Shown here in pieces: positions 1 to 5,520 of a stretch of DNA of 48,381 nucleotides. The notes under the pieces are model-generated. The model was not told where the DNA came from, did no database searches, and saw only the letters and a program-made list of their open reading frames with translations. A program made the position numbers and the translations under genes. Source of the DNA: a virus. The stretch lies in IMG/VR virus record IMGVR_UViG_3300048588_000108, positions 1 to 48,381 of that record. One strand, written 5' to 3'. The first letter of the stretch is position 1, and every line of letters begins with the position of its first letter.

Positions 1-183
1 AATATCGACGCGTGTCGGATCCCGTTCGCCAGTGACGAGGATCGCGCGACAGCCACGCAGACCGCAACGGCCTACAGAGAGGGGCGCGACAGCCACGCAG
101 ACCGCAACGGCCTACAGAGAGGGGCGCGACAGCCACGCAGACCGCAACGCGTACGGCACATTCAGCGACGGCGAGAAGTCGTT
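1..183. repeat. Terminal redundancy, left copy
   Basis: Bases 1-183 correspond to 48239-48381 at the right end. The two copies agree except that the left copy has one more 40-bp tandem unit. This shows that the window is a circular or circularly permuted genome cut inside the methyltransferase gene. Because of the length difference, the ends do not overlap exactly. The unit genome is 48238 bp if the left allele is kept and 40 bp less if the right allele is kept. Confidence 0.95.
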
Positions 184-670
184 AGCGGGATTCGCGGAAC
201 GCAACGCGCTCGGGCGCTGGCCGTCGAACGTGCTCTTCGACGAAGGCGCCGCGGCGATGCTCGACACGATCGCGCCGAACGCGTCGCGATTCTTCTACAG
301 CGGCAAGGCGACGCGATCGGAGCGCGAAGAGGGGCTCGAAGGATTCCCGCGCAAGGATCCGGGCACGTTCGCGCAGGATGAGTGGTCGCGCGAACATATG
401 GGCGGCACGCCCGACGCGAAGCGCAAGCCCGTGGCCAATACTCACGCCACCATTAAGCCCGTCGATTTGATGCGCTGGCTCGTGCGCCTAGTCACGCGCC
501 CGGGTGGGCTCGTGCTCGATCCGTTCAATGGGTCGGGATCGACGGGCGTCGCGGCGATCCTTGAGGGCGCGCGCTATGTCGGCATTGAACGCGAGCCCGA
601 ATACTGCGCGATTTCACGCGCACGACTCACCCACGCCAGCGCGCAGGGGGATCTCTTCTTTGGAACGTGA
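2..670 (+). CDS. DNA methyltransferase, C-terminal part (continues from 47384-48381)
   Basis: This is the 3' half of a beta-class N4/N6 DNA methyltransferase whose 5' half lies at the right end of the window. The SAM-binding motif is clear near the C-terminus: LVLDPFNGSGSTGVAA followed by YVGIEREPEY. In this class the catalytic DPPY comes first, and it is present in the other half. The frame ending at 670 is the true gene frame from about base 150 onwards. Upstream, the third copy of the 40-bp repeat breaks continuity: read in the right-end frame, this allele would stop at 379-381 and lose the SAM motif. A GTG at 32 is in frame with the C-terminal part but is probably not a natural start. With the two-unit allele the whole protein is about 494 residues. 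Confidence 0.85.
   Translation: MSTRVGSRSPVTRIARQPRRPQRPTERGATATQTATAYREGRDSHADRNAYGTFSDGEKSLAGFAERNALGRWPSNVLFDEGAAAMLDTIAPNASRFFYSGKATRSEREEGLEGFPRKDPGTFAQDEWSREHMGGTPDAKRKPVANTHATIKPVDLMRWLVRLVTRPGGLVLDPFNGSGSTGVAAILEGARYVGIEREPEYCAISRARLTHASAQGDLFFGT
44..149 (+). repeat. 40-bp tandem repeat, 2.65 copies, inside methyltransferase gene
   Basis: The unit starts GCGCGACAGCCACGCAG and repeats at 44, 84 and 124 with an exact 40-bp period; the last copy is cut at 26 bases. The right end of the window has only 1.65 copies (48282-48347). Since 40 is not a multiple of 3, each gain or loss moves the reading frame of the gene that contains it. Confidence 0.95.
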
Positions 671-815
671 GCGACCGTATCGGCTGCGCGTGCCGTGGTG
701 GCGTTCGCATTACTGGACCGTCGCCGAGGCGTTCGTGTGGGGCGTGCTCTTCGGGCTCGTCGTGATCGGGCTGCAATTTCTCGAGCTCGCGGGGGCCGTC
801 GTATGGGGTGGCTAG
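660..815 (+). CDS. Small single-pass membrane protein
   Basis: This 51-residue protein has one hydrophobic segment (about residues 20-45) after a basic N-terminus rich in Arg and Trp. I chose the TTG at 660 because AGGGGG lies at 645-650, nine bases upstream; a GTG at 690 in the same frame is the alternative. It overlaps the end of the methyltransferase gene by 11 bases, so translation is probably coupled. No family is recognised. Small membrane proteins recur along this operon. Confidence 0.5.
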   Translation: MERERPYRLRVPWWRSHYWTVAEAFVWGVLFGLVVIGLQFLELAGAVVWGG

Positions 816-892
816 GAATGATCTTGGCGGCACTCGCGGTCGTGATCGGCATCGCCGCGCTGATCCGCAGCGACAGCCGCGACCACTGGTAG
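803..892 (+). CDS. 29-residue membrane protein
   Basis: A very short frame that overlaps the preceding small membrane gene by 13 bases. It encodes a hydrophobic stretch (about residues 4-21, ILAALAVVIGIAALI) and a polar tail ending RDHW. Its size, overlap and membrane segment resemble the 34- and 43-residue membrane proteins at 36378 and 44102. No function can be given. Confidence 0.45.
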   Translation: MGWLGMILAALAVVIGIAALIRSDSRDHW

Positions 893-941
893 GACGGGCG
901 CCGCGCCCCGATCGCGCGGCAACTGAACCGAGGGTAAAGTG

Positions 942-1454
942 ATGACGAAGCGAAAGACCAAGGCGAAGACGGCCGCGCGCAAGCGCAGCACGCCGCGCCA
1001 ACGGGTGCGGACGAAGCCCAAGCCGAAGGCCGCGGCCCCGGCAGCGGATCCGACGCAGATCAACGGCACAACGGCGACGACCAGCGGGGCGGAGTTCGTC
1101 AAGGCCGTTCCGACAGACGCCGAGGCGGCGACGCGGTTCGGCTTGCCGCCCGACTACGCGACGCGCGGCCCCATCGAGCGCGAGCGCTTGGCGCTTGAGG
1201 CCTTGGATCGGCTTGGGCAGAAGCATGACGAATTGTGGGAGCGGTACCGTCGCGACCTCGCCCAAGCGCGCGCGGAAACGCGCGTAATGGAAGCACGACT
1301 CGGCCGCCTGTGGGACGCGTTCCACTTCGCGCACGACCAGATCGGCGACGTTACCGCGAAGCTGGTCAACGTCACCGACCTTTCGGGGGTCGATCGACTG
1401 CACAGCCAGCGCACGGCGCGTAGCCATCGCTTGCCGCACCTCGAAGAGTTCTAG
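942..1454 (+). CDS. Basic-tailed protein with coiled-coil region
   Basis: 170 residues. The first 35 are packed with Lys, Arg, Ala and Pro, like a histone tail, and suggest nucleic-acid binding. Residues 75-130 are charged and helical and probably form a coiled coil. GAGGG at 930-934 favours the ATG at 942 over the GTG at 939. It is the last gene before a rho-independent terminator at 1474-1508, so it closes the transcription unit that carries the methyltransferase. No family is recognised. Confidence 0.7.
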   Translation: MTKRKTKAKTAARKRSTPRQRVRTKPKPKAAAPAADPTQINGTTATTSGAEFVKAVPTDAEAATRFGLPPDYATRGPIERERLALEALDRLGQKHDELWERYRRDLAQARAETRVMEARLGRLWDAFHFAHDQIGDVTAKLVNVTDLSGVDRLHSQRTARSHRLPHLEEF

Positions 1455-1473
1455 GCCCGTTTCACGTGGAACG

Positions 1474-1508
1474 AGGGGGCGTCCTGACGGTTCGGGGCGC
1501 CCCCTTTC
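1474..1508 (+). terminator. Rho-independent terminator
   Basis: An 8-bp stem (1474-1481 with 1498-1505, AGGGGGCG with CGCCCCCT) and a 16-base loop are followed by a T-rich run (TTTCTC). It sits 20 bases after the stop of the gene ending at 1454 and just before the promoter at 1530. Confidence 0.75.
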
Positions 1509-1529
1509 TCATCCCGTTTGGGGTGGTAC

Positions 1530-1558
1530 TTGACACCGGCGGTAACGCCTGTTACTGT
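1530..1558 (+). promoter_or_regulatory. Sigma70-type promoter P1
   Basis: -35 TTGACA at 1530-1535, 17-bp spacer, -10 TACTGT at 1553-1558. The spacer holds two overlapping inverted repeats: GGCG-GTAA-CGCC (1538-1549) and GTAAC-GCCT-GTTAC (1542-1555), the second reaching into the -10, as an operator would. Upstream CCCGTTTGGGG and downstream TTCACCCATAC are closely shared with promoter P2 at 35009. It drives the genes from 1622 to 3945. Confidence 0.8.
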
Positions 1559-1621
1559 TCACCCATACGAACAGCGCGCCCAATCGGGGGGCGCCGAAAC
1601 CAACAGGAAAGGGGTTCGAAG

Positions 1622-1945
1622 ATGGCAACGAATACGACCAACGCGACGAAGTACGGCGTACGCACGACTACGACCGAGGGCTCGGTCGCTGGCACCCAGT
1701 GGTCGGTAACGCTCACGCAATGGAAGGGCGGCGAGTGGCAAGCCGAGGGCGGTATCACGCTCAACGGCGAAGCCGTGCATATGTGCGGCGCGCGCGGCCG
1801 CCGGTCGATGGCGCACCCCGCGGTCCCGAACGAAGTCGGCGCCATTGAGTGCGCGGGGTGGACCTTGAGCGAAGACACGATCGCCGCCTATGCCGCGATG
1901 GTCGCGCAAGTCGCGAAGATCGTCGCGAAGATGGGGGGCCGCTAA
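1622..1945 (+). CDS. Hypothetical protein, first gene after promoter P1
   Basis: 107 residues. The N-terminus is rich in Thr and Asn, residues 20-50 look like beta strands (QWSVTLTQWKGGEWQAEGGITL), and the C-terminus is an Ala-rich helix. The ATG is preceded by AGGAAAGGGG. It is the promoter-proximal gene of the 1622-3945 unit and so is probably made early and strongly, but no family is recognised. Its Thr-rich start resembles that of the gene behind the twin promoter at 35083; the rest is not similar. Confidence 0.75.
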   Translation: MATNTTNATKYGVRTTTTEGSVAGTQWSVTLTQWKGGEWQAEGGITLNGEAVHMCGARGRRSMAHPAVPNEVGAIECAGWTLSEDTIAAYAAMVAQVAKIVAKMGGR

Positions 1946-1946
1946 G

Positions 1947-2156
1947 ATGGCGCGCAACGCTGCGGGGGAACCCCTTTCGCACGATTCGATGTTTGCTCTA
2001 ATTATTGCCGTTGACCGTAACGGCAAAGACACCAATACGAGCGCCGAGATCGTGATCCCGCCGAATCTCACACACTCCGAAGTGCTCGCGTGGTTACGCG
2101 AGAAGGGTAGCCTCAACGATCATAACCGATGCGCGGGCATCTACGAGGTACGCTAA
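1947..2156 (+). CDS. Small hypothetical protein
   Basis: 69 residues, starting two bases after the previous stop, so probably translated by the same ribosomes. The middle reads like a compact alpha/beta fold (FALIIAVDRNGKDTNTSAEIV, then HSEVLAWLREKG). No cysteine cluster or membrane segment is seen, and no family is recognised. Confidence 0.65.
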   Translation: MARNAAGEPLSHDSMFALIIAVDRNGKDTNTSAEIVIPPNLTHSEVLAWLREKGSLNDHNRCAGIYEVR

Positions 2157-2157
2157 G

Positions 2158-2487
2158 ATGACGACTGCCCCGAAGATCCCGAGCACGTGCGCGGGATGCC
2201 GCTTTGCTGAGTGGAACCGCACCGCTAGCGGCACGCTGCACCCCAACGGGTCGGGCTACTGTCGGCACCCGATCGTCGTCGCGCTTGAGGCGCAAGCCGA
2301 AGAACAGATTCGCGCGGGAACTGCGAAAGATCGACAAGGCTTCCGAGCGGGGGTGCGGTACACGCTGCCGATGCCGCTGCCGATGACCGTTCCCGTATCG
2401 GTGTGTGTGCAACACAACATTCAGCGTCGACTAGTGGGGCCGTTCACTGTGAACCGTGAGTGCCCCACGCGTGAGGCTGCCGAATGA
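2158..2487 (+). CDS. Cys-rich, probably zinc-binding protein
   Basis: 109 residues. CAGC at residues 11-14 and CRHP further on look like the first half of a zinc site; later Cys residues (VCVQH, NRECP) may complete it. The layout, CxxC followed by GYCRHP, resembles the shorter protein at 45074 (ESCKFFARW...GTCYRYPP). Both belong to a kind of small zinc protein often seen in phage accessory operons. No precise role can be given. Confidence 0.65.
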   Translation: MTTAPKIPSTCAGCRFAEWNRTASGTLHPNGSGYCRHPIVVALEAQAEEQIRAGTAKDRQGFRAGVRYTLPMPLPMTVPVSVCVQHNIQRRLVGPFTVNRECPTREAAE

Positions 2488-2660
2488 CGCCGAAGAATCC
2501 GAAGCCCCGTTTCGTTCTGCGAGAAGTCGATATGAATGCGGCCGTCTCGCTCTGGCTGGCAGACTACGAATATCGCGACCGCGTGATCTGTGTTCGCGTC
2601 GTTAAGGGCGAGAGCAACGCCGACGCGCTCAAGGCTGCGCTCGAAGAGGCGGCCGAATGA
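2484..2660 (+). CDS. 58-residue hypothetical protein
   Basis: A short gene joined at both ends by ATGA overlaps: its ATG overlaps the stop of the previous gene, and its TGA overlaps the ATG at 2657. It has a likely beta strand (DRVICVRVVKG) and a C-terminal helix (NADALKAALEEAAE). The double overlap is the main evidence that it is translated. Confidence 0.6.
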   Translation: MTPKNPKPRFVLREVDMNAAVSLWLADYEYRDRVICVRVVKGESNADALKAALEEAAE

Positions 2661-2953
2661 TCCGCCGCCGCTACGACCGCGCGGTCTTCCGCGCAGAGTT
2701 CGGCGCCGTGCTGATGGCCGTGATCGCGTTCGGCTACAAGAGCAAGAAGGGCGACCCGAAGATGATCGCGAAGTCGCGCGAGGCGCTGGCGGATGCGCGC
2801 GCGCAGCTGGCGAAGGGCATGAGCCCCGACGCCGAGACGACGTTCGCCTTCGCGATCATGTTCCGCAAAGCGTATTACGGGACGCTCCCCGCGTTCCCGA
2901 AACCCACGGCAGTACGGCGCGCTGAGGCGCGGGAGAGAGTGACCAATGGCTGA
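2657..2953 (+). CDS. Hypothetical protein, helical
   Basis: 98 residues, mostly helical, with a basic start (MIRRRYDR) and a basic end. It is coupled to the previous gene by ATGA and overlaps the nuclease-like gene at 2946 by eight bases. No domain is recognised. Confidence 0.6.
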   Translation: MIRRRYDRAVFRAEFGAVLMAVIAFGYKSKKGDPKMIAKSREALADARAQLAKGMSPDAETTFAFAIMFRKAYYGTLPAFPKPTAVRRAEARERVTNG

Positions 2954-3653
2954 GGCAGATCTTGCGCCAGCTGTGACGCGATACCTGCGCGACTTTGGTT
3001 GTCGGGTGCATCACGAAGTCGTTGCCATGGGCGCGCGCGCCGATGCTGTCGGGCTGCGTGAGACACCGAACGGCGCGACCCTTGTGCACGTCGTCGAGAT
3101 GAAGACCGCGCTATCGCTTGCCGTGTTGGACCAAGCGATTGCGTGGTGTCGACGGGCTCACTTCGTTACCGTAGCAGTTCCAAGCGGTAAACGTCGTTGG
3201 TACGGAACCGCCGTGCTGCACATGTGCAAAGAGTTCGGGATCGGAATTATTGAAGTTGACGCCGATCGGTTCGAGTGGCACGACCGCGCGCGAACAGCAT
3301 TCCGCCGGGTCGTCGACGCCGATCGTGTCATCGCTGCCTGTGTTCCAGAGAACGAAGCCGAATCGGGATCATTGGTCGCGGGGAGCCGCGGCGGCGGCTA
3401 TTCGACACCGTTCTCGCGCACGGTCGAGCGGATCTCACGCTTTGTCGCCGCGCGTGAAAAGCTGACGGATCAGCCGGTTCTCGTCCGCGATGCGCTGACC
3501 ATGGTGGAGCATCACTATTCGTCGCTATCCTCTGCGCGTAGTGCACTGGTCGCGCTGGCACATGCGCGAAAGATCCTACCGCTGCGCGTGGTCCAGAGGG
3601 GCCGCGATATGTACTTTACCACGCAACCAGAGGAACGCACTAATGGCAACTGA
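2946..3653 (+). CDS. PD-(D/E)XK nuclease-like protein with C-terminal helix-turn-helix-like region
   Basis: 235 residues. The N-terminal half carries the spaced acidic pattern of restriction-endonuclease-like folds: RADAVGL (Asp) about residues 27-33, then VVEMKTALS with E-x-K about residues 49-51, and a Gln a little later (LDQAI). This suggests DNA cleavage or binding. The C-terminal third (about 150-230: LVRDALTMVEHHYSSLSSARSALVALAHARKILPLRVV) resembles a winged helix. A second nuclease of this broad superfamily lies at 43246. I infer a role in phage or host DNA processing; the exact family is not certain. Confidence 0.6.
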   Translation: MAEADLAPAVTRYLRDFGCRVHHEVVAMGARADAVGLRETPNGATLVHVVEMKTALSLAVLDQAIAWCRRAHFVTVAVPSGKRRWYGTAVLHMCKEFGIGIIEVDADRFEWHDRARTAFRRVVDADRVIAACVPENEAESGSLVAGSRGGGYSTPFSRTVERISRFVAAREKLTDQPVLVRDALTMVEHHYSSLSSARSALVALAHARKILPLRVVQRGRDMYFTTQPEERTNGN

Positions 3654-3945
3654 CAAACAGGGCTGGCTCGTCGCATCGTGCCCGCGCATGGCGTCGCGGG
3701 TGAACCGCACGACGCGGGAGCGCGTGGTGCTCAAGGACGACGACGGGCAGCCGTACCCATGCGAAGGATCGGTGCGCGCCGCGTTCCGCAGCTACGGCCC
3801 CTCGTGGGGCTACGACGGCGGCGACCCGGGCGCGTTCGAGGCGGACGAATGGGGATCGTGCTCCGACTGTGGCGCGGAGGACTGGACGCAAGCGGAGCGC
3901 GACCAGTTCGACGCGGATCACAGCGAACAGGACGACCGCGACTAG
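3643..3945 (+). CDS. Acidic hypothetical protein with CxxC
   Basis: 100 residues, very acidic at the C-terminus (DQFDADHSEQDDRD), with CSDCGAEDW as a possible half zinc site. The ATG is preceded by ACCAGAGGAAC, the same kind of ribosome-binding site used at 36938 and 32717. It is the last gene of the rightward block; beyond it comes the non-coding convergence zone. Confidence 0.65.
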   Translation: MATDKQGWLVASCPRMASRVNRTTRERVVLKDDDGQPYPCEGSVRAAFRSYGPSWGYDGGDPGAFEADEWGSCSDCGAEDWTQAERDQFDADHSEQDDRD

Positions 3946-3975
3946 ATTCCGTGCAGGTCGGCGCCGTTGAGATTG

Positions 3976-4011
3976 CCCGTTCGTGCGTGGTGCAGAATAG
4001 CGCCCGACGGG
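3976..4011 (+). other. Bulged hairpin
   Basis: CCCGT(T)CG at 3976-3983 pairs with CGACGGG at 4005-4011, giving 7 bp with one bulged T. It has no T run, so it may be an RNA 3'-end stabiliser rather than a terminator. Confidence 0.4.
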
Positions 4012-4020
4012 TAGCAAGGG

Positions 4021-4038
4021 CGGGGAGTGCTCCCCTTT
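4021..4038 (+). terminator. Short terminator-like hairpin
   Basis: GGGGA (4022-4026) pairs with TCCCC (4031-4035) around a four-base loop and is followed by TTTCC. It lies 76 bases after the stop at 3945. The short stem and weak T run make this only a candidate. Confidence 0.4.
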
Positions 4039-4095
4039 CCAGACCTCCTAACCGAGCGCGAAGATCTGCCCTCCCGTCTCCGGTGCCAGTGGTTC

Positions 4096-4165
4096 GGCCG
4101 TGTGGTGTAGCGAACACGTTGGCCCTTGTCGCCAAAGTCGCGGGTATCTATCCCCGCCACGGTCG
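4096..4165 (+). ncRNA. tRNA-like cloverleaf with non-canonical loops
   Basis: Four stems nest exactly as in a tRNA. Acceptor 4096-4102 with 4158-4164 is 7 bp including one G-U. Two linker bases follow. The D-like stem is 4105-4108 with 4114-4117 (4 bp, 5-base loop), then one base. The anticodon-like stem is 4119-4123 with 4131-4135 (5 bp, 7-base loop CCTTGTC), then four variable bases. The T-like stem is 4140-4144 with 4153-4157 (5 bp, 8-base loop), joining the acceptor directly. T8, A14, A21 and a purine at 26 are in place. U33, purine 37, the GG of the D loop and the TTC of the T loop are missing, and no CCA is encoded. It is therefore not an ordinary tRNA; it may be a decayed tRNA or a tRNA mimic. 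Confidence 0.5.
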
Positions 4166-4167
4166 AA

Positions 4168-4200
4168 GCCCCCGCGCACCAGAACACCGGACGCGGGGGC
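4168..4200. terminator. GC-rich hairpin, possible bidirectional terminator
   Basis: A perfect 9-bp stem, GCCCCCGCG (4168-4176) with CGCGGGGGC (4192-4200), has a 15-base loop. It lies three bases after the cloverleaf and between the two convergent gene blocks. No T run follows on either strand, so intrinsic termination would be weak. Confidence 0.5.
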
Positions 4201-4287
4201 GACGTGCGTTCAGACGGGCCGCGCTGGCGCTGTGCGCCCCGCTGTGGCCGTTTCTCGGGGTTCGCCTAGTCCTAGGGCCTTGCGCCC

Positions 4288-4824
4288 CTACAGCGCGCCC
4301 ACGCGGCGCCACACCGCTTCCCGCCCCTCGGTGATTAGCAGCGTGCGGAGTGCCAGCGTTGGCCCGATCGGTACGCCCCCGAACTGGTAGTGCGGCACGT
4401 CGGGTAGCGTAGGCCAGAGCCCGCCCCAATCGAAGCCGAAGGGCTTCACGATCTCAGCCACCGCGGGCCAGTAGTGCTCGGGATCTGGTGGCGTCCAGAA
4501 CTTCGTCGGGTGAATCAGGTCGAACGCCAGCCCGTGCGAATGCCACGACCTTGGCCAGTCGTACGCCTTGGTCACGATGCGGAGCTTGGGCTGCGCGAAC
4601 TTGGGATCGACCTTCGCCGCGATCAGCTGCGCGGCGGTGCGGCCCTTGCCGTATAGGAACGCCACGCGTTCAGGCGTGCGTGTCGTTTCGAAGAGCAACA
4701 CCGGCACGCCGCCCGCGGCGCACGCCGCCAGCACGTCGGGCAACACGCGGCGAATCGCGGGCGCCAGTCCCGCGGGATCGCGCGATTCCCGCACGTTCGG
4801 CACCGGCGCGGGCTTAGTCGTCAC
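4288..4824 (-). CDS. Endolysin, M15-family peptidase
   Basis: A 178-residue peptidoglycan peptidase of the VanY/L-Ala-D-Glu endopeptidase type that cuts cross-link peptides at lysis. The zinc motif SxHxxGxAxD is complete (S93, H95, G98, A100, D102 in RSWHSHGLAFDL), and a later zinc-ligand His is H145 in VPHYQF. RTPERVAFLYGKGRT (about 49-63) is also typical of phage members. The GTG at 4824 is chosen because it overlaps the end of the preceding membrane gene; an upstream extension is Arg-rich shadow sequence. No signal peptide is present, so a holin must release it. It is the last gene of the late operon. Confidence 0.9.
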   Translation of the reverse strand: MTTKPAPVPNVRESRDPAGLAPAIRRVLPDVLAACAAGGVPVLLFETTRTPERVAFLYGKGRTAAQLIAAKVDPKFAQPKLRIVTKAYDWPRSWHSHGLAFDLIHPTKFWTPPDPEHYWPAVAEIVKPFGFDWGGLWPTLPDVPHYQFGGVPIGPTLALRTLLITEGREAVWRRVGAL

Positions 4825-5161
4825 TTCGCCGCGCCATCGTCTCCCGATCTTCGGGCGTGTCGGGGATCGACGACGCGATCGCGCGCGCGATGTCCGCGGG
4901 CAGGCGCGACCCGCCGACAACGCGCGCCTTGTCGATCGGGATCGCGCCAAGGTAGAACGTCGCCGCGAGCGCGAAGATCCCCGAGAAGAACGCCACGGTC
5001 ACGACGACGCCCGGCGCCCACGCCCCGGACAAAAGTTTGTGGGTCCAGTAGCCGCCGACGACCAGTAGCAGCAAGATCAGGAACTGCTCTAGGCGGAGCT
5101 CTAACCCGCCGTCGTCGTGCACGACGAAGAACAGGCGAAGCCACAGGGGGCGCGTGTTCAT
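4814..5161 (-). CDS. Two-pass membrane protein, holin candidate
   Basis: 115 residues with two hydrophobic segments, about 26-40 (FLILLLLVVGGYW) and 50-72 (GVVVTVAFFSGIFALAATFYLGA), and an acidic, hydrophilic C-terminus. It sits directly upstream of the endolysin, overlapping it by 11 bases, and next to another small membrane protein. Position and topology suggest a holin, but no holin family signature is recognised. Confidence 0.6.
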   Translation of the reverse strand: MNTRPLWLRLFFVVHDDGGLELRLEQFLILLLLVVGGYWTHKLLSGAWAPGVVVTVAFFSGIFALAATFYLGAIPIDKARVVGGSRLPADIARAIASSIPDTPEDRETMARRSDD

Positions 5162-5520
5162 TCGTCGTCCTCTGCGCGGCGCCGTTCGTTCGCTTTCTCG
5201 GCGCCGACCAGCCCCGCCACCATCTCGCGGGTATCGCTGACGCGCGCGAGGATCTTGTCGATCTTCTCGTCGGTCTTATCGTGTCGAGCGTGCGAGTCGT
5301 CGGCTCGCTTCTGCGCGTTCTCGACGCGGCCCTTGAGCAAGCCGAACGAGACGCCGCCAGCGAGTACGCCCGACACGAGGGAGAGGATCACGGACGGGCC
5401 GAGCGCGACGACATCAGGCGACGCCGCCGCGACTGCCTGAACGCCCTGCGCGGTCATCCCGACCGCGCTCGCGATCGCGGTCGACACCATCGCCGCCGCT
5501 TCGTGGGTGTTGAGCGCCAT
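5158..5520 (-). CDS. Membrane protein with coiled coil, lysis-cassette candidate
   Basis: 120 residues. The ATG at 5520 overlaps the fibre gene stop by one base. A hydrophobic segment (about 48-68, VILSLVSGVLAGGVSFGLL) follows an Ala/Val-rich, weakly hydrophobic N-terminus. The C-terminal half is charged and helical (KGRVENAQKRADDSHARHDKTDEKIDKI) and looks like a coiled coil. One membrane segment plus a coiled coil fits an inner spanin or an accessory holin. Confidence 0.55.
   Translation of the reverse strand: MALNTHEAAAMVSTAIASAVGMTAQGVQAVAAASPDVVALGPSVILSLVSGVLAGGVSFGLLKGRVENAQKRADDSHARHDKTDEKIDKILARVSDTREMVAGLVGAEKANERRRAEDDE

Larger units (their letters stand above)
3946..4287. other. 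Non-coding convergence zone between the two gene blocks
   Basis: No credible gene is present on either strand. The stretch contains a bulged hairpin (3976-4011), a short GC hairpin followed by TTT (4021-4038), a tRNA-like cloverleaf (4096-4165) and a GC-rich hairpin (4168-4200). The rightward block stops at 3945 and the leftward late operon stops at 4288, so both transcripts end here. Confidence 0.8.

Noticed and set aside
44-149. CRISPR array
   Set aside because: The repeats are adjacent with no spacers, lie inside a coding gene and have a 40-bp period.
4096-4165. Ordinary tRNA gene
   Set aside because: The stems fit, but the anticodon loop lacks U33 and a purine at 37, and the D and T loops lack their invariant bases.
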